Source: Chelydra serpentina
Taxonomy: Eukaryota; Chordata; Testudines; Chelydridae
Assembly (NCBI GenBank): GCA_037349315.1
Contig: JBAIAC010000027.1
Coordinates: 10,793,501-10,857,500, forward strand
Direction of reading: 5' to 3'
DNA: 64,000 nt
Both the position numbers and the translations under genes were made by a program. Shown here in pieces: positions 42,413-55,110 of the stretch; the first letter of the stretch is position 1, and the number at the start of each line of letters is the position of its first letter. Below the pieces are notes generated by a model, which was not told the DNA's origin, did no database searches, and saw only the letters and a program-made list of their open reading frames with translations.

Positions 42413-44464
42413 ATAGAGAGATGGGGGGGCAGGGGGAGGAAAAAAGAAATGTCCTCTGGACACATACTTTCAAAATTCATCAACAATATTTGGAAAGATC
42501 TTTTAGTTGAAAATGACAGTTTCTGAACATCAGCTACCTTGGTCTCAGAGGTTTACTGAGTAAGATGATGGTTTCTCAATATTAAGTTGTTGCTGCCTCT
42601 TAGTGACCCAGTTTGAACAAGCTTTGTTTCCTGCATCGTGTAAAATAGCTATAACTTTCATTTTGGGGATTCCTCATAACCATTAGTTAGATTGTGACTT
42701 CAAAACTGTGCAGTCTCTGTGATATGAACTTCCACTTCAACTTCAGTCAACACACCTAACCAAGAAATAGTCAGGTGCATGAGATTTAGAGCACTACCAA
42801 TCTGTTTTCCAAGGGGAGTAGAATATGGTGATTCAGACCATTTGTTTCATCTAGTCTGACCCTCTGCTGCTAACTGCTTATGTAACCAATTTCTGAATAT
42901 CCAGGATGGAGAATCTTTGGCCTACTTGACAATCACCTGGCTAGACTAGACTTTGGTCTACGTGGCATGTAAGACAAACTAAATAAGCAAGCCTCGTGCC
43001 CAATTACTCAAACGTCCCTTTCCGAAAGGTGTCTTTTTTGGACAAGGGATGCTATTAACACTTGCTATAAGCAAGAGGAAAGAACAGAAGACTTCAGTCC
43101 CTAATGTAAACATCACCATTACTCACTGAAATTGAGGTTTCTGCACTAGTACCTCAGAATGGCAGAAAGCTGAGATACAGAATACCTAGCTGATTACAGT
43201 TAGTGTTATAAAGAAAGAAAACTCTGTTCATTGAGACTTGGGGAATTCTAAGAATCAGATGAAAAAAGCAGAGGAAATTGCATGGCTTTTGAAATGACCA
43301 TTTAGAGCACACTTGACTGCAAGTAAGGCTTCTAGTCCAATAAAACAGTGAAACTTTATATTAATGTTGTTTTCCCCCCAGATTAAAGACCAGAGCATTT
43401 TGCAAAAAAATCACCAATTCTTCTCCGCTGATAGTCCCTTTCCATTATCCCCTAGCAGCACAGCTAGACTTTCCATTCAACAGTCTGATTCATCATAGGT
43501 AGATTGCTATGGCATGGATAATTCCAGTGGTATTTAGTTATTAGGATTTCTTGACTGTTGCAGATGTCTGCTTTTTACTATTCCAAAGCTGGTGCTTTCG
43601 CAAGTGGTTTGAGCAGCTAGCTTGGCGTTTATTTAAAGACTGAAGAAAGAATTTTTTTTGGCTGGGTGCTTATTTACCACGTGAAAGTTGGCAACTGTGA
43701 TGCTTAAGTCCCCCTTTTAGTTTCTTCATACTTCCTAAATAATGTGGTCCAGCTTTTTTAAACCAGTTAGGAACATCCCTGCACATGTAAAATGCACGTG
43801 CAATGAAGTGCCTGATGTGTTCACAACGTTAATTATTGCTTGCCCAAATCAGGTAACGGCACATGTAAATTAGCCTAATTATCTGCATGCACTAGTGATG
43901 TCATGACATGTGCAAATTGGGTGTGCAATTACACATCTAGTTGGTTTAATACTCTAGCTTTCTATCCATAATGCTCCTGACATCTACACTTGATGTTTTC
44001 ATCTTGGATTTTCAAATACTAACTACACACTATGCTATTTTGTAATATTGCTTTATGCTGTTGGATGCCTACCTCAGGGGCTGATGGATACCAAGCCTCA
44101 AGGCTGCTCAAAGTTGTGCCAACTTGTAAGAGCTCCTAAAGGGCCAGTAGGACAAAGATTGGGCAGATCCAGTGGTTCCCCAACCATACCCTCTTTTTCC
44201 ACCGACCACATCTGCTAAACTGGAGATTGATAGGCATATATGCTTAGAAGTGTCGGAAAAGAGTTTGCCTGACTCTTGCTCATATAGAGGCCTGCATCCA
44301 AATTCCCTCTACTGACTTCCACACTAGTTTACACAGGCGCTAAGTCCCGCGCTCACCAAAGGAATCCTCAGGAGTACAAGTCTACTGGAGCAGACAAAGT
44401 GGTCAAAAATGGAGACTCCGATATGGCCAATGGTTCGTAAAGCATTGAGTAAGAAAGTCTCTAT
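42413..44464. other. Mostly unique; short CR1-tail fragment at 42825-42870
   Basis: TTTCATCTAGTCTGACCCTC reads as the reverse of the CR1 terminus (GGTCAGACTAGATGA). The rest is unique, without gene evidence. Confidence 0.4.
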
Positions 44465-44720
44465 TAGGACTGGTTTGAAAAATTTCCATCAAAACTGAGT
44501 TTCAGTGGGGGAAATTGGGGTTTTTGATGAAATGGAATCTTTTATGAGAGGTGTCTGCTTTCTGTGGAAATTTATGGGGGGGCGCGTTAGATTAAATATT
44601 TCAGCCAAAAACAGAAAGATTTGGGTCGAAAACAGAGTTCTCAGCCAAAACAATTTCAATAATTAAAAAAAAAAAAAAGTGAAAATTTCTGCAAGGAGAA
44701 TACATTTCAAACCAGTTCTA
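44465..44720. mobile_element. AT-rich MITE-like repeat with 15/16-bp TIRs, copy 4
   Basis: Left end TAGGACTGGTTTGAAA; right end TTTCAAACCAGTTCTA, one mismatch. The interior has AATTTCCATCAAAACTGAG, AAATATTTCAGCCAAAA and an A run. No clear TSD. The presence of TIRs suggests that this whole AT-rich family is a DNA transposon. Confidence 0.65.
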
Positions 44721-44829
44721 GCTGTTGTATAAAAATAGGGGTTTGCCATCTATCTTCACTTTAAGAGGTAGTGTGAAAGGTAGAGGCTCCTTTGCTGTTC
44801 ACACAGGTCCTCCAAATCAATTGTTAATC

Positions 44830-45375
44830 ATTATCAGCACTATAATAGCATGTAGAGGCCACAGTTGAGATTGGCATCCCATTGTGCTAAGCAACATACA
44901 AATACTTGAGAGAGTCCCTGTTCCCAAAATTGCTTACAGTCTAAGGGTACGTCTACACTGGGGGAAATGAAGATCCATGAGTCTCGGAGCCCAGGTCAAC
45001 TCACTGGTGCTCATGCGATGGAGCTAAAAAAGGCAATGTAGACATTCCCACTTGGGCTGGAGCCTGGACTCGGATACCTGGCAGTGCAGAAGAGTCTTAG
45101 AACCTGGGCTTCAGCCCGGGCAGGGACATCTACACTGCTATTTTTAGCATCTACACTGCTATTTTTAGCCATGTACTGCAAGCCCAAGACAGTTGATCCA
45201 GGGTGTGAGAGTTACTGTTGCAGGGTTTTTTTTTTCCCAAGTGTGGACATACCCTAAATAGACAAGACAGACAAAGAGTGGGAGAGGAAATAAAGGTGCA
45301 AAGTGACTTTCTGCTAGGTGAGCTTGAGTACCAGGAACAGAATCCAGTGCTCTGTCCTCTAGCTCACACTGCCAC
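44830..45375 (-). repeat. Composite L2-tail/MIR relic interrupted by a MITE
   Basis: Left part (44830-44944): GGCATCCCATTGTGCTAAGC and TTGCTTACAGTCTAA. Right part (45255-45375): TAAATAGACAAGACAGACAA, then GTGCAAAGTGAC and ACAGAATCCAGTGCTCTG. Removing 44945-45254 and one TAA rebuilds a continuous relic. Confidence 0.75.
44945..45254. mobile_element. Harbinger-like MITE with TAA TSD
   Basis: TIRs GGGTACGTCTACACTG and AAGTGTGGACATACCC; TSD TAA at 44942-44944 and 45255-45257. The terminus matches that of 943-1237. A 21-bp unit, CATCTACACTGCTATTTTTAG, is tandemly duplicated at 45127-45147 and 45148-45168. Confidence 0.9.
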
Positions 45376-46000
45376 CCTATGATAGGGTGGTGTATTAGTC
45401 AGGTCAAAGTGGTGCCTCTGCCAGTCAGCTGGTTCTTTCCACTTTGCAAAGCAACACAGGGCTTTTGAAGCAATCGGATACAAACCTAAATGCTAGAGAA
45501 ATAAGCGGTGAGGTTTTTTAAAAAGAAACGTAATCGCTCTTTGGAAAGAAAAGATGCAGACAATTTCCAGACGCTTTAAATATAATTGAGGTCTCGTATG
45601 TAAGCCATCACTCCTATAACCGCAGTAAACCAAGGGAAACATGACAAACTGAGGGGGAGCAAAGAGACTTTTTTATATAAATTATCTGGGGGGTTTAACG
45701 GTGATCAAAATGAATGGCACCTACATTTTCTTGTTTCTCTTTTAAATAAAAGAAGCATATGTCAGTGCTTAGCTGCTATAGTGAGAATAGGACTTGGGTG
45801 GAATGATTGCGAGACACTAACGATTTGCAGATCAGCTCATAGTAATGGTTCGAGCAGTTCTACACCATTACTTTCAACAGACTAAAGCAAAAAGCATCTG
45901 GAGTTACCAGCAATATGGAGTGTGCCCCATCGCTTTAACAAACGCAAAGCAAAAAGTGGGAGCAGCGTCAGCTGACTGATGTTTTGATTTTTGAAATGGA

Positions 46001-46002
<2 letters not shown>
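45376..46002. other. No recognised feature
   Basis: Unique sequence. Confidence 0.4.

Positions 46003-46036
<34 letters not shown>
46003..46036. repeat. (GT)17 microsatellite
   Basis: Uninterrupted GT repeat. Confidence 0.98.
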
Positions 46037-46038
<2 letters not shown>

Positions 46039-46304
46039 TGCTGCTTTAGGCATCAACAGCTTTCAGCACATTTTTTTAAAAAAAATTAAAAAGGAATAAT
46101 GAGGCTCCTGAAATCCATTTTCGGGGAGGAGGGATGGATGGAGATGGTTTAGCTGCATCCAGTTCAGTGGCCAGGCTGAAAGTGTGTTAGCTGAAAGTCC
46201 AGCTAACACCCAACAATACAACACAACACTTTCCCTACCTAAATTCAGCACCACTAAGTTCAGCAACCTAGCTATGGTACTTTCTATGCCCCCCCCCCCA
46301 TCAC

Positions 46305-46525
46305 TTTATATCTGAGCACCTCACAATCAGGGTATTATCTTCACAACACCTTGGTGAGGCAGGGCAGAGCTATTACCCTCACTTACAGATGGGGAAGTGA
46401 GGCTTAGAGAGGCTAAGTGACTTGCCCAAGGTTCACACTACACATCTGTGACAGGGTGGAGACTTAAACCCAGTTTCCCAAGTCCTAGGCTTATGCCCCA
46501 AGCACTAGACCATCCTTCCCCACAT
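46305..46525 (-). repeat. MIR-like SINE relic, nearly full length
   Basis: CACTTACAGATGGGGAAGTG, GACTTGCCCAAGGTTCACAC, GACTTAAACCCAGTTTCC and CCAAGCACTAGACCATCC form a well preserved reverse MIR. Confidence 0.9.
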
Positions 46526-47734
46526 TCTAAAACCCCATATGCTAGAAAAATCTGGAAATGAAAAGGCAAATTATCCAACCATTTCCCTACCACTGTGTAA
46601 TCCTTTATCACTTAGTATCGCCCGCCCCCCCCCCATTTACACTGCCCACCCACTTTAACAATGCTTCCCAGTAACATTTGCAACAAAAGCATATAAAGGT
46701 CAAAATAATAATTTACTCTGCAATGATAAAAAGGGAAGGTGGAATCATGTGAGTCTTTACAGAACGAGCAGGAAGATTAATCTCAAAGAATTTCTCAAAC
46801 CAATAGCCTTACCTGTTAGGCTTTTGGGAAAGAAAAAAGCAGTAGGCCTGTGTGAAGGAAGGGAACATACTATGAACGCGTTGACACCTTATGCATATTC
46901 TGTTAACTTTACACACTGTGAACATTTTAAAGACCTCATTTTAGCTCTAGAGCTATTACTGCTATACCAGAACTCCCCACTTGAAGTACATGGACTGTTG
47001 CTGGAACCTGGAATGTCTTTAGAGCCAGAATAAACTTTGTAACTGCACCCACTGTACCTACTGATAGCCATTTATGTAGATTCCCAGAAACTCAACTACT
47101 AACTAGACTCCTAAATTACTAGGTCATAGGAAAGTTCACAGGCATCATTTTCTCATGTTGGCAATCTGGGAGAAAGAGTCACTGACGAGCCCACAGTTTG
47201 CCAGTTCTGAATTCTAATCTTTGTGGGTATGAGATGACTTCAAGCATGTTATTTCCAGACTCTACCTCCACAGGGGAACAGGCTGGAGGAGAGAGCAGTA
47301 CAGATTGCTAAGAGAATTCTCCAACAAAAAGACCCCACATTTGCTGTATAGCACTGCAGAACTAATACCAGAGAAAGCTCAGCTCAGCCCAGCAATAGAC
47401 AGCGCTGTCAACCTTTTAGAGGTAAAGCGTTTTCCTCAAGTAGCTGTGCTTGGCGATTTGTGAAGATCAGATGTCTGCTGTTTCTTTAATCTAAGCAAGG
47501 AAGCGAGGCAAGATGTAGGTCTGGGTGAGGTGAATCGAAGCAGAAGTTTTGCAGTCAAGCAGAAAGAGAGAGAAAGAGTCGCTGTGGGAACAACACTGTT
47601 TGCCTTATTCTAATATGGTTCTTTGTTCAGTGTTAAAGGAAGCAACATTCTCTAATACTTTACCATTGCATGTTGGGGCTTTAATTTTTTCCTTTTTTTT
47701 TTTTTTTTTAAAGTTACATATGGTATGTATGTAA
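46526..47734. other. No recognised gene; C run near 46625 and T run near 47693
   Basis: Unique sequence. A 94-codon plus frame (46749-47033) shows no family resemblance. Confidence 0.4.
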
Positions 47735-48710
47735 AAATATTGTATGCGGGGCTGGTAGCACCACCTTTTATTAAGGTTGGCCATTTAAGACGCTGTTTTC
47801 AGCTGCTTATAACTTTGCAAACTTTAACCATTTGGGCTGAAATTTTCCATGCTAGGTCTCTGGCTCAGGTGTGGGGTTGTTGCTTGTGTGTGTGGTTTTT
47901 GTTTGTTTGTTTGTTTTGAAAATTTGAGTCAAAAAAGTTCAGCCATTTCCAAGATGGAGGCTAGGGGAAAAAAATACACTGTTTAGCCCGTGTTAAATTC
48001 TGGTGACCTTTTCTTTGAGAAGTTCTAGCACCGAAGCACGGAGATGCAGGAGGTGGCTTTTTCGCCTTTTTCCATCGCTGTGAAAATATGCCCAAATGTT
48101 AAACCTTTGAAAAATCACTATTCAAATGGGGCATGCTCCAGCTGGGGCCGAAGAGGACCAAGGAGGACTTTTTTCTGCCATTGCAGTTCCTGGCTGTGCT
48201 AGTTCTGCATCCAGGCAGCGGAACTGAGACCTGGGAAGGGCTGGGCAAAGAAATTGGAAAAAAGATCCTGGGGAAGGGAGCACACTGGGATTGGACAAGG
48301 AGCCTGGGCAGAGACAGGGAACCTGGGATTGGGAGCCAGTGGAGATGGGTTCTATGGGTATAGGATGACAGGAAGCTAGTGCAGGTGGAGAGAGAGAGGT
48401 TGCACAAGGAGACAGGAGGAGAACTGGGAATGGCTGAGCAAGGAGACTGGGGACTAGGAGCTGGGCCGAGAGGACTGTGACTGGGAGTTGTGGAGGGGAG
48501 ACTAGGACTGACTAGGCAATGAGACTGAGATGAGAAGCCTAAGGAATGGAGAGTGGGATTGGTTAGATGAGTGGGATGAGGGTCCAGGGTGAGAAGATGT
48601 AGGAAGAGTGGGACAGCTTAGAGGGGGAGGGTCAAGACTGGGGAAAATGGGCAGAAGAGTCTCTGCCCCTAGAGCCCTTTCCCCTCCAGACCCTGGACTG
48701 AAACCCAAGA
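47735..48710 (+). repeat. Unclassified compound repeat ending in a purine-rich minisatellite
   Basis: The first half carries GCTTATAACTTTGCAAACTT, TTTGGGCTGAAATTTTCC, TTCAGCCATTTCCAAGATGG and TTAAACCTTTGAAAAATCAC, text I recall from repeated turtle sequence. From about 48225 it becomes a degenerate array of the form GGAGACTGGGANTGGGAGCTGGG with high G+A on the plus strand through 48665. Class unknown. Frames open on both strands here are repetitive. Confidence 0.5.
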
Positions 48711-51700
48711 TTAACCAAGTCTCACCATTCCTCTGCTTTCAGCAAATTTCCGGGAAACCCACTAGCAAAGTATCTCCTCATCCCCCTCTAGTGATGTTCT
48801 GCACTGAGGACACACTTGTCACTAAGGGAGCACCATCTATTCTATGCACTGAATGAAGCAGAGGTCCTGTGGGGAAAAACAGTATGTGATCATGTAATTA
48901 GAAACTGTATAATAATGCTTACAGAAAAAAGGACTGAATTAAGGTTGCATGGAGATGGGCAACCTTAATTCTGGCATTTCCTAACTTCTGAGTGCTTGAT
49001 TTTGCAACCTTAATAATGTTCTTTAACACACGTTCATGGATATTACAGATATAATGGGGAAAGTAGGTCAAATTTGCCAACCTTGACAGTTTTCCTTTAA
49101 ATAGGAGAAGATTTCATTTAAGACAAGAGACCCTATAGCTAACTCTTCCTCTTCCTGAAATCTGAGATCCCTTTAACCTCGGCCTTAAATAATTCTCTAT
49201 TCATTTCTGAGCTCTTTTCACATTATCTATAACTTCTTCCCATATTAATATTGCAACTGCATCATCTCTTTAAAAAAATGAATAATATCGCTTTGAAGTA
49301 TAATATATATCTGATCCGCTCTGTGGGTGAGATCTTCATAGCAGCATGGGGAACTGAGAAACATTCATAGATGGTATATGTCTCCATGCCCTAGCATGCT
49401 TTGAAAATCTCAACCCATTTGATTATAAAGGCAACCAAAGACTCCAGTACTCTGAAAAGATGAACTGAGGACTGCAGAGGTAAAGGCTTAAAAGACATCA
49501 CATAAAAATAAATGTAAGGCTTTATAGTACTTAACAGAACTTTACAATGACAAGATTTTGTTCAATAAACATGTCGCAGACATTTGGGGGAAATGCAGTG
49601 GACACTCTCAACCCTACAGAGTATCTGGAAGGGATGGAGTTAAAACAGTAAATGTCTTCACAGGTGTTTGCTCTCACTGTAGAGAGCTCCAGCTGTATCT
49701 GTGCTTAGCTGAGACCAGTTGCCTTGTTTTGCAGCGCAAATGGGACTATACAAAGGGAGACGCTGTGGTAAAGCACTCTGACATTTAGGTGCGAGTGCTG
49801 AATGAACACATTTTCTACGAGAAGAAAGAGAAATGTTTTAGTGTAATTGGAGGAGAGCAGGTTAGAGCTGGTGGGGTTTAAAATATCCCAGAAAGCTGGA
49901 GTCCCAGTGAGCTGAAATCCCAGAATGTTTCAATGTCCGCCATTGTAGAGCTTGTTATTATTGCAGGCTGTCCTGGCTGACTCTTATTAATGCGTGAGTT
50001 AGCTGTGAAGTTAGACAGAGGTACAGCTTTTTCAGTGATCTTTGAAGCTACAGGCAGGAGTAGATGAGTTGTAATTACCTGAATCTATTGTTAAGCCACC
50101 TTCAACTATGAGTGTAATTCTAGAATTCCTCTGCTGGAGAACAAGCCCACTGGTGGGGAGATGGGGTTGTGTATGAGGTTTGTGTGGAGATGGGATTATA
50201 AAAACAGCATTAAATTTTTGCCATTTGCATCAGTTCAATTAAGTCCCATGGCATGGCATGGCAAGAGAAAAAATTACGAGCTGCTGAGACATTAAACCAG
50301 AGGCTGTAGCTAGCAGAAGTTACTTATTTCATCATTAACCAGCTGCAGAATTGTGCCATAAAATCAGGTGTGGACCATGGTGGGGCAGAGGTACAGTAAC
50401 AATTTGTGTAGTGGGGGTTACTGAGAGTCATTGAACCAAACTGTAAATCCTGTATATGATGGAAACCACTTCAAGGCGGGGGGGGTGGCAGCACCCCTAG
50501 TTCCAGCACCAATGTGGTGGGGAGGGGGAGGACCCAATTTTATCATTTCAGGGGATGATCTATTGGAGTTCATGACAAAGCTCTCACTGGGAGCAGAATG
50601 AGATAATGCATGTGCCCCATAACTGCAAAAGCCAGTGTCTCATGACTGCATGAATCTAAGTAAACCCAGTCTTCTGGCTCAATGGCATGACATGTAGGAA
50701 GAGGCAGAATCTACATTTAATAGGCATGTCTTTAATAATCCACACACTATTTTGTAGGCTTGATATGACACAGCTTTCTCCCCCACCCCTCCCCAACGGT
50801 TCAACAAAATATCAAATGGCATTTAAACATTGCTAGAGGCAGTGAAAGGTCTCATGCCTTGGAACTGACCAAAGATCATGCAGGAGAGGAGTTACATTAT
50901 AACAGAATAAACAAAAGTAGCACATTGTGACCTGATGACTGATCCCTGAGTACTTCTAGGCTTCCCTGCAAAGGGGGACATAAAAGAAAGTGAATGAACT
51001 TGCTGATAGCAGCACAAGGATGTGCTAGGAGCCCTGTGTTGAAATTCTGTTACCAAACTGGAGGAAAGATTGAGATGATTTCCCTCGTTCTGAGGGAGTT
51101 CAGCCTATCTTTACCTGCCAGAAATGACTCATCCTTGAGGCTCTTAAACTTTTTTTTTTTTAAAGAGCAAATTGCCTATTTAATGGAATAAATTACACTA
51201 AACAGCAAGGAGTTTTCCCAAGTATTCCTCTATTGCACAAGTTGAAGGGCTGTGCCATGCTATCAATATATTTAAGATGCTTGCCAGGAACAAGAAATAA
51301 ACATTTCTAATGAAACGGGATATATATACACACTTATTTTCCAAGTGACAATCTTTCCTTCCCTTGTTATGTGGCCTTGTTTTATTAAATAGGTAAACAG
51401 GGCACATAGTCTTGCTACATGGGAGCTACTGGCCTGGGAGAAACATTTTTATGGAATCCCTGTGTGAAAATATTGGCAGTATGTCTCTGGAGCAGGAAGA
51501 TGTGTAATGGCTTTGACATGAAAATTGTTGTCTGCCTTTGAAACTTTGGGGATGTGTTTGGGACAGCCAGACTTTGGAAATAACTTGGACAAAACCAGAA
51601 GTGACAAATCTTTCCTAACACCAAACACATTATCACAAAGGCAATCTGGCTCGCCCCTCCCACGTGTGTGTACGAGGCCTGAAATGCAAAGAGGCTGTCA

Positions 51701-52073
51701 TAGACTGGCCATGCTATGAGAATCCAGCCCCATGTGCATCAGAACACTAGTCTATGGTAACACCCTCTGGCAGTTCTTAGGAGGGATTAGGGCATGACTA
51801 ATGCATCAGTGAACCATATGGCTGCTGACCAAGCCCACATATAGGGAGCAGCAGAAGCAGCTGTTCGGTACCCTGGACTGAAGTTAAGGAAGGAAAAATT
51901 CCAGCCTTCCCTCCACCTCACCCCAAATAACTCCCACATGGGTCTCCTACACCAAGTCTGTTCGACTCGGGCTTTTGAAAAGAACACAAATTTGGCTCTT
52001 AGGTTAAATAATAATAATAAATGGGGAGAATCCACTAATGGCTAATCCACCCAGTTACTGTCAGCTGGTGATC
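48711..52073. other. Long unique stretch, no gene seen
   Basis: No SINE, LINE or transposon ends that I recognise, apart from a (G)8-containing fragment near 50476-50535. Short frames on both strands lack domains. The sequence composition is ordinary. Confidence 0.4.
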
Positions 52074-52081
52074 CCATATAG

Positions 52082-52738
52082 CAGGGGTCTCAAACTTGTG
52101 GCCGGCGGGACTCCAGCAGTTTTGGGGCTGGGTCTCTCCCTTGGCCCAACCTGCCACCCCTGGGTGCTCCCATCCCCCGGGCCATTTAAAATGGCCCGGG
52201 ACCCGGGCAGAGCAGCGGAGCTGAGCAGCGTCTGCCTGCTCGCTCCACGTCGCTACCGGCCCCTCCCTGCGGTCCTGGGGCGGGGCTGTGCCTCCACGCG
52301 CTGCCCCCGCCCCAAGCACCCCTGCGGCCAATGGGAAACTGCAGGGGCGGTGCCTGGGAGCAGCAGCGCATGGAGGCCCCCCAGCCCGCCCCGCCTTGTA
52401 GCCCCAGGTAAGCACTGCACTCCTTGACCCCCTCCCCGAGCCTGCACCCCCTCCCCCTTCCCACCCCCAGACTCCCTCCCAGAGCCTGCAACCCCACCCC
52501 CTCCTCCTGCACCCCTGCCCCAGTCCAGAGCCTGCACCCAAACTCCATCCCAGAGCCTGCACCCCAATCCCCTACCCCAGACCTCCTCCCCCACCCAAAA
52601 CTCCCTCCCACAGCCTTAGGCAGGCGGGGGGGGGGGTGGAATTCTGGGGGGCGGGTTCTGGGTGGCATGAGTGACATTATTGGCCGGCTGGGAGAATTTG
52701 AGGACTGACACTGGCCCTAAGGTAAATTGAGACCCCTG
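52082..52738. mobile_element. 657-bp GC-rich hAT-like element with perfect TSD
   Basis: Ends CAGGGGTCTCAAACTTG and AAATTGAGACCCCTG; perfect 8-bp TSD CCATATAG at 52074-52081 and 52739-52746. The interior is C-rich on the plus strand with CCTGCACCCC-type repeats and the GCGGCCAATGGG segment shared with neighbouring GC-rich elements. Overlapping frames of 94-175 codons on both strands are compositional. Confidence 0.93.
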
Positions 52739-52909
52739 CCATATAGTCACAGGCCTCATTTCAGCATGAAGGAAAATGAGCCCCTGCTCACAGACTCGCC
52801 TCCCATATGGATAAGCTGGTCAAAAAGACTTGACTAGCATTATACAAAATAGAGGTGGTATTTTAAGTGCCCGTTGCAACTGGCATCAAAAACCTCTTTG
52901 TCCATTTAA

Positions 52910-53065
52910 CCAATCCTAGTATTAGTAGAAGTAGTGCATACTGTAGGTATATCATGAGAGTGTCCAGATTGGGAGCTCTGTTGGACTGGGTGCTGTACAA
53001 ACATAGATAAGAGAGAATACCTGCCCTGAAGAGCTTACGGTGTAAAGATACAAACAGACAAAGGG
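52910..53065 (-). repeat. L2/L3-type tail relic
   Basis: GGGTGCTGTACAAACATAG, ACCTGCCCTGAAGAGCTTAC and ACAAACAGACAAAGGGTAGG are the reverse form of the ancient tail. Confidence 0.8.
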
Positions 53066-53939
53066 TAGGGATGGGAATATGTCCACGGTCAAAGGAATAT
53101 GGTGCAGAATTTGCACAGATCCTATAGTAAAATATCTAGCAATCCTAAAAAGGGGGGAGAAGGAATATAAGGATTGCTCTTAAGTTTGTAAAACTTTAAC
53201 GATCCTGTTCAGTAGCTTGTAATATATTGGCCCCCTTTTCACTCCATTGTCACTGTTCAGGCTGACTAAATCCAACAAGGCAGTGCGCTAAGAATTTAGT
53301 ACCTGTTCTGTAATTTTTCCAATGTGTAACCTCTTCATGGAGGCATGAAATCAGATTATTAACATTACATTCATTAAAATGAATTGCATTGAAGCTATGT
53401 GTAATAGCATGTACCACGTGACCTCCTGGTCAGCTGTGTCACTGCCTTAAACAGAATTGCATCTATTTTTCAAAAAAAAAAAAAAGGCATTAAAGCTGAG
53501 CTCATCAGGAGTGCTGTAACCATTTAAGCCTTTCCTACCTGAGCATCATGCCTGATTGTAGACAGTTTATTCTAGAAAAGACTTTCTGCATGGCATGTTC
53601 TACAGCACTACTTTAGAATTCCACCCACAGTGGTAGCATATTCTCAGAGATCTAATAAAATAAATGACTCGCATATGTCTAGTTACAGTAAAAAATAAAC
53701 TAATATACTCTGTATATACTCTTCAGTAACATGGGGTCCTTCGCTCTGACACGATTCTATGTTCCAATGCTGTGTAAAATGATCAGATTACCTATGCATG
53801 ATCTAACCTCCCTGATCCTGAGCTCATCTGTAAGTCTCTCTTAACCACCTATTTCTACCTTGCTGCCTATAGAGAATCTCGTTGGCTTGTATACGAATTG
53901 TCTTTACGTTGCTGCTGTTGTTCCCTTTCTCCTGACCTC
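53066..53939. other. No recognised feature; A run near 53471
   Basis: Unique AT-rich sequence with a 13-base A run. Confidence 0.4.
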
Positions 53940-54045
53940 TGTGCTTAGATTGTGAGCCCCTCTGAGCAGAAACTTCTCAAGTGTTGGGAAAGGGCTAGCA
54001 TGTAGTGGGCACTACGGCAAATAAATGAATAATACTAATAAATGT
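53940..54045 (+). repeat. L2/L3-type tail relic
   Basis: TAGATTGTGAGCCCCTCTGA, GCAGAAACTTCTC, GTAGTGGGCACTACGGCAAA and AATGAATAATACTAATAAAT follow the direct tail. Confidence 0.75.
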
Positions 54046-54734
54046 TGAAAGCTGACAAAACCTACATCCCTTAAGTTATATGATAGGTACACGGCAGCCG
54101 TAGGTTCTACACTAGGATCCTAAGATTTCAACTGATTCCTGAGTTGAGTGCCTAATTGTATAAGATGGAAAAGCTAACACTGTGTTTAAAAGATAATACA
54201 AGTCCTTTTGCCAATTAAACGGCAGGTAATATATTGGACAATGCAATTTGCATGATGCTTTCCTGGTGAGAAGGACACCAAAGGAACCTAAAGTGTTCAA
54301 TACACACCTCACACCAGACACAGTTTAGTATCCTCCATTTATACTTAATAAGTCACATCTTATCTATGTCCTCCTTACCTCTAGGCAATTCTTTCCGTTA
54401 AGACTTCTCAACCTTGAACCTCAGAATGAGTGAACACAAAAGAGGATTGAGATTAATAGCTCCCAGGTGTAAAATATTTGTCATGCACAGTTTCCCACTT
54501 CTGTATTATGGGGGGAAACAAACAAACCCATGCATTCACTGTGCAGACATTGAAGATTGTTTTTTTATCATATCACAACTCAAGACTCTTGTATTGTATC
54601 ACTTAAATGAACAGAAAAGCTACTCATGAGAGACCAGCATTCTGCGGTTTTTAAAAAAGTATTGTGATGTATATAAAGGAGAAATGAATGCCTTGCCATC
54701 TATTGAACTCTCATTGATCAGATGCATTCACTAA
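54046..54734. other. No recognised feature
   Basis: Unique sequence. Confidence 0.4.
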
Positions 54735-54830
54735 TTTCCTCTTGAGGGCAGGGATTGTTGTCATCCCATGTGTGTGAACAGCACCTACCACATTGTGGGT
54801 GCTACTGGAATACCAATAACATCATTGCCA
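54735..54830 (+). repeat. L2/L3-type tail relic
   Basis: TCTTGAGGGCAGGGATTGTT, GAACAGCACCTACCACATTG and GTGCTACTGGAATACC. Confidence 0.75.
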
Positions 54831-55014
54831 AGGAAGCTTGCCCAGAGAATGTTGTAGATAAAGCACAAGCATTATTTTCAACAAATGGGTGGGTCAGGCC
54901 CTGATCCTTCAACTTGTTGCATGAGAGTGAATTTGTGTGGTACTAAAGTCAGTGGGGCTCCACCTGGGTTCAGCAATCCACCTGCACAGTTCTTTTTGCA
55001 GGATGTGAGCCATG

Positions 55015-55110
55015 GTATCAATCTCTCAGGGTTGTAGTGAGACTTAATATTTTTAAAGTGCTCAGAGATCCTCAAATGGAAAACGCTGTAGGGAGAGCAA
55101 AGATCAGTAA
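55015..55110 (+). repeat. MIR-like SINE 3-prime part
   Basis: CTCTCAGGGTTGTAGTGAGA, TTAATATTTTTAAAGTGCTC and AGAGATCC resemble the distal MIR end. Confidence 0.6.

Noticed and set aside
52035..52708. Overlapping 94-175 codon frames on both strands
   Set aside because: All lie in the hAT-like element bounded by CCATATAG duplications and contain degenerate C-rich repeats.
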